From contig JAJRCO010000231.1 of the NCBI GenBank assembly GCA_028678905.1, forward strand, positions 1 to 9,113: a stretch of 9,113 nucleotides of DNA. Direction: 5' to 3'. The position numbers and the translations under genes are program-made. This DNA comes from Methanomicrobiales archaeon (GTDB taxonomy: Archaea; Halobacteriota; Methanomicrobia; Methanomicrobiales; JACTUA01). The notes beneath the pieces were generated by a model that saw nothing but the letters and a program-made list of their open reading frames with translations, was not told the DNA's origin and ran no database searches. Shown piece after piece: positions 7,471 through 9,113 of this stretch (position 1 is its first letter; the number at the start of each line of letters is the position of its first letter).

Positions 7471-7767
7471 TTACAGCTTGAACCCGGGTGTTGTATCGAA
7501 CAGGGACTGACAGAGACTGGTGAACAGTGTAATGTATTCGGCCGCTCGTACGGTGGCCTGATAACTCTTCCTTTCCTCTTCCCACACAGAGGCAAGGTAG
7601 CCTTTGTTAAACAGGAATTCCAGATGCTCCTGCCCGATCTTGGAGTTCGGACCGCAACGATTGATAATGCTGGTAAAAGACCGTGGGGTTTTGCAGAATA
7701 CGAGGATTTCCCAGTAGATCTCATAAGTGTCCTCCTGCTGGTCACGGGCCGTTCCCTTCCATCGCAT
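7471..7767 (-). CDS. Winged-helix DNA-binding protein (HTH_45-like)
   Basis: A 98-residue protein that looks like an archaeal winged helix-turn-helix transcription regulator. YEIYWEILVFCKTPRSF forms the first helix and turn (15-31), TSIINRCGPNSKIGQEHLEF the HTH with recognition helix (32-51), NKGYLASVWEEERKSYQATV the wing (54-73), and AAEYITLFTSLCQSLF a C-terminal helix (75-90), often a dimerisation helix. This order matches the HTH_45/ArnR1-type winged-helix family. ATG 7767 is chosen because it gives a natural N terminus and overlaps the end of the upstream membrane-protein gene by 26 bases; no strong Shine-Dalgarno is seen, so coupling to that gene is likely. The extra upstream 35 residues of the open frame are out-of-frame shadow of the membrane-protein gene. 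Proline at position 40, inside the HTH, is unusual and might weaken it. Targets are unknown. Confidence 0.78.
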   Translation of the reverse strand: MRWKGTARDQQEDTYEIYWEILVFCKTPRSFTSIINRCGPNSKIGQEHLEFLFNKGYLASVWEEERKSYQATVRAAEYITLFTSLCQSLFDTTPGFKL

Positions 7768-8014
7768 GCCTGAGAGTTTCTTCGGAACGGGAGAGTTTGT
7801 CCAGACGCTGGTTCCAGGCCTCGGTATAGCGATGGAACCAGGAGGAGATAAGCCCCCATATGCCAATCGCACGATTGATCGCTGCAGCGGACAGCCCTAG
7901 TGCCAGCGTGATGGCAGATCCTCCGGAGATGCCCTGGACAAGATTAATTATTCCGAGAGCGAGGAATACACTTCCCCCAAGGGTGCAGATCAGGATCATC
8001 TGGCGAATGACCAT
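7742..8014 (-). CDS. Small two-helix membrane protein
   Basis: A 90-residue protein with two predicted membrane helices, about 6-28 (MILICTLGGSVFLALGIINL) and 33-57 (SAITLALGLSAAAINRAIGI), then a charged tail (EAWNQRLDKLSRSEETLRHA) that could form a short coiled coil. By the positive-inside rule the tail probably faces the cytoplasm, since R4 and the basic tail lie on the same side. I do not recognise a named family. Its ATG directly abuts the TAA of the upstream frame at 8015, and its end overlaps the winged-helix gene, so the three are transcribed as a unit. A role as membrane partner of the winged-helix protein is inferred from this arrangement only. Confidence 0.75.
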   Translation of the reverse strand: MVIRQMILICTLGGSVFLALGIINLVQGISGGSAITLALGLSAAAINRAIGIWGLISSWFHRYTEAWNQRLDKLSRSEETLRHAMEGNGP

Positions 8015-8380
8015 TTAATTTTCCCAGTACTGTACCATCATCTCAACGATCAGTCCTGTAATCGCCTCCTCGGGGACCAGTTTCTTCATCCTCCGGCATT
8101 TCCGTTGCAGGGGAGTGACTCCTTTCAGGATCCCTGCACTGGAGGCTATCCAGCGGATTCCAACGCCACGGCCTCTCCACCGACCAAAAACTGAAGGATG
8201 GAGAGTATACCCCCCCATTCCCGGTCTGGACCATTGCGACTGCGGACGTGACCAAGAACTGCATGCCAAACGGCCATAGCCATCGCTCCAAATATAAGGT
8301 TCAGAAGAATAACTAATGAAAAAGCTGCTAAGTTCGTCCACAAACTGGTGGTAGGTGTTTTCTGTCACGAGTGTTTTCAC
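8015..8380 (-). pseudogene. Probable frameshifted membrane-protein gene at head of regulator cluster
   Basis: One frame is open for 121 residues from GTG 8380, but its middle (about 31-75) is rich in S, R, W and G as in a shadow frame. In the second frame the same DNA encodes a clear membrane helix (LVILLNLIFGAMAMAVWHAV) followed by ILSILQFLVGGEAVALESAG, ending at a TAG near 8146. The first frame becomes protein-like again only near the end (GILKGVTPLQRKCRRMKKLV, then EEAITGLIVEMMVQYW). The simplest reading is a gene of about 110-120 codons broken by a frameshift near 8140-8160, possibly with another near the start, since the helix frame has only a TTG start. Its TAA touches the ATG of the next gene. 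An intact 121-residue protein is the alternative. No family recognised. Confidence 0.5.
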
Positions 8381-8400
8381 CGATCATGTGTTGAGTGTTT

Positions 8401-8449
8401 CTTAAAAAATAAAAACGTGAAACTAAGATACGTAACAGAATAAATAATT
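8401..8449 (-). promoter_or_regulatory. TATA-like elements upstream of the membrane protein / winged-helix cluster
   Basis: On the minus strand two AT-rich boxes precede the cluster: CGTTTTTATTTTTTAAG at 8417-8401 and GAATTATTTATTC at 8449-8437. The nearer box is about 25-28 bases before GTG 8380, which would give a leaderless message starting at that codon; the farther one would leave a leader of roughly 35-45 bases. GGTGA at 8381-8377 could also serve an internal GTG at 8368. Confidence 0.4.
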
Positions 8450-8511
8450 CCCAGTCGGCAGACGATATCACTGTCCACCAGTTTCGGCCAATCCATGATA
8501 GGTTGAATACG

Positions 8512-8907
8512 TCAGGACGATTTTTCCCGGCAGGCCGGGCAATTACCATAAAACTCATGGTTCTGCCATGTCCAGGGAGTGAATCCACGGCATACGGCCG
8601 GTTTGCAATCGTGGATGCCACACCAGGCCCGGCCATCGGCAGATCTGCGCAGAAAGGGACAATAATGAATCTCCTTTCCGGTAGGATTCTGCCAGAAACG
8701 GACCCTGGAGATGCGAGGCAATTCAGCCGTCGTGATGTCGCTCCCGCTCATCCTAGTTCCATTATCGAGCCATACGATAACGTGACATAGGATGTCCCGG
8801 TGATTACCCGCAAGCCAGGGATAGAGATCGGCGGGGATTCCCTTCTGGCCCCAGCCCCAGCGCTCACAACAGCGACCGCATTGCAGGCATGTCTGATCGG
8901 ACTTCAC
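8512..8907 (-). CDS. YkgJ-family cysteine-cluster protein
   Basis: A 131-residue small cytoplasmic protein with the cysteine pattern of the YkgJ family (putative zinc- or iron-binding). It starts with CLQCGRCC (C7, C10, C13, C14), then YCPFL (C83), WCGIHDCKPAVCRGF (C96, C101, C106) and a final CPAC (C123, C126). The first cluster plus CPFL and the C-x(4)-C-x(4)-C segment are the family signature; the terminal CxxC is a further potential metal ligand pair. The biochemical role of the family is unsettled. Start is GTG 8907, the first in-frame start and three residues before the first cluster region, with AGAGGC about a dozen bases upstream. It stands alone: 131 bases separate it from the next gene cluster, long enough to hold that cluster's own promoter. 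Confidence 0.92.
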   Translation of the reverse strand: MKSDQTCLQCGRCCERWGWGQKGIPADLYPWLAGNHRDILCHVIVWLDNGTRMSGSDITTAELPRISRVRFWQNPTGKEIHYCPFLRRSADGRAWCGIHDCKPAVCRGFTPWTWQNHEFYGNCPACREKSS

Positions 8908-9113
8908 GAAACTATAGCCTCTATGGAATAGTACGATAGAGGATGAGGTAATGATTTCGTTGACACGGTGAGAAAAATGCTAGGACAGACTGAATCGCTA
9001 TCGGATCACGTTTTACGGACACGCCGGGTGGGTTTGGCTGTAGGATATAGAGAGAAGTCGGAGCCCCCTGCTCTTTTGTCCGCACCAGGATGATCGAAGA
9101 TAGTATAATCAAA
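8908..9113. other. Terminal stretch without a recognised gene
   Basis: The last 206 bases contain the presumed promoter of the YkgJ-family gene on the minus strand. A minus-strand frame is open at 8921-9112 and runs to the window edge, but its translation is unrecognised and has no upstream context, so it is not called. Confidence 0.4.

Noticed and set aside
7311..7859. A 182-codon minus-strand frame spanning the YciI end and winged-helix gene.
   Set aside because: It crosses two well-supported genes in the wrong frame and its translation is rich in S, R, P and G with no domain.

Overview
The window looks like a piece of a methanogenic archaeon, most likely of the order Methanomicrobiales. 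The evidence is archaeal-type Shine-Dalgarno sites (AGGTGAT, GGAGGAGGT), AT-rich TATA-like stretches before starts, a large N-glycosylation-rich secreted protein with Ig-like and von Willebrand A (VWA) modules, a DrrA/DrrB-type ABC exporter, a short winged-helix protein of the archaeal HTH_45 type and a YkgJ-type cysteine-cluster protein. No rRNA, tRNA, CRISPR array, transposase or phage gene was recognised. The order-level placement is inference from protein style.

Layout. Bases 1-103 are an extremely AT-rich upstream region leading into one long + strand gene (104-3361) for a secreted, Ig-like/VWA surface protein whose VWA metal-binding motif is missing. From 3362 to about 5067 there is no convincing intact gene. 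Most of this stretch (3645-4622, +) is a heavily decayed alpha/beta-hydrolase gene that can still be read as one protein by moving between all three frames, and it is flanked by two doubtful short minus-strand ORFs. Next, on the minus strand, comes a two-gene operon: ABC ATPase (6806-5841), then ABC-2 permease (5838-5068). A 309-base intergenic stretch separates it from a + strand YciI-like gene (7116-7439). That gene converges on a minus-strand cluster: a probably frameshifted membrane-protein gene (8380-8015), a two-helix membrane protein (8014-7742) and a winged-helix regulator (7767-7471), all touching or overlapping. Last is a minus-strand YkgJ-family gene (8907-8512).

How the genes work together. 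The ATPase and permease form one exporter; its substrate cannot be read from the sequence. The small membrane protein and the winged-helix protein overlap by 26 bases and may form a membrane-linked regulatory pair. The other genes look independent. The strongest theme is gene decay: one hydrolase pseudogene with all three catalytic positions altered, one probable frameshifted gene at the head of the regulator cluster, and a VWA domain that has lost its metal site while the frame stays open for more than 1000 codons. I did not find a clearly new multi-gene system; the small membrane protein plus winged-helix pair and the metal-less VWA protein are the items most worth following.
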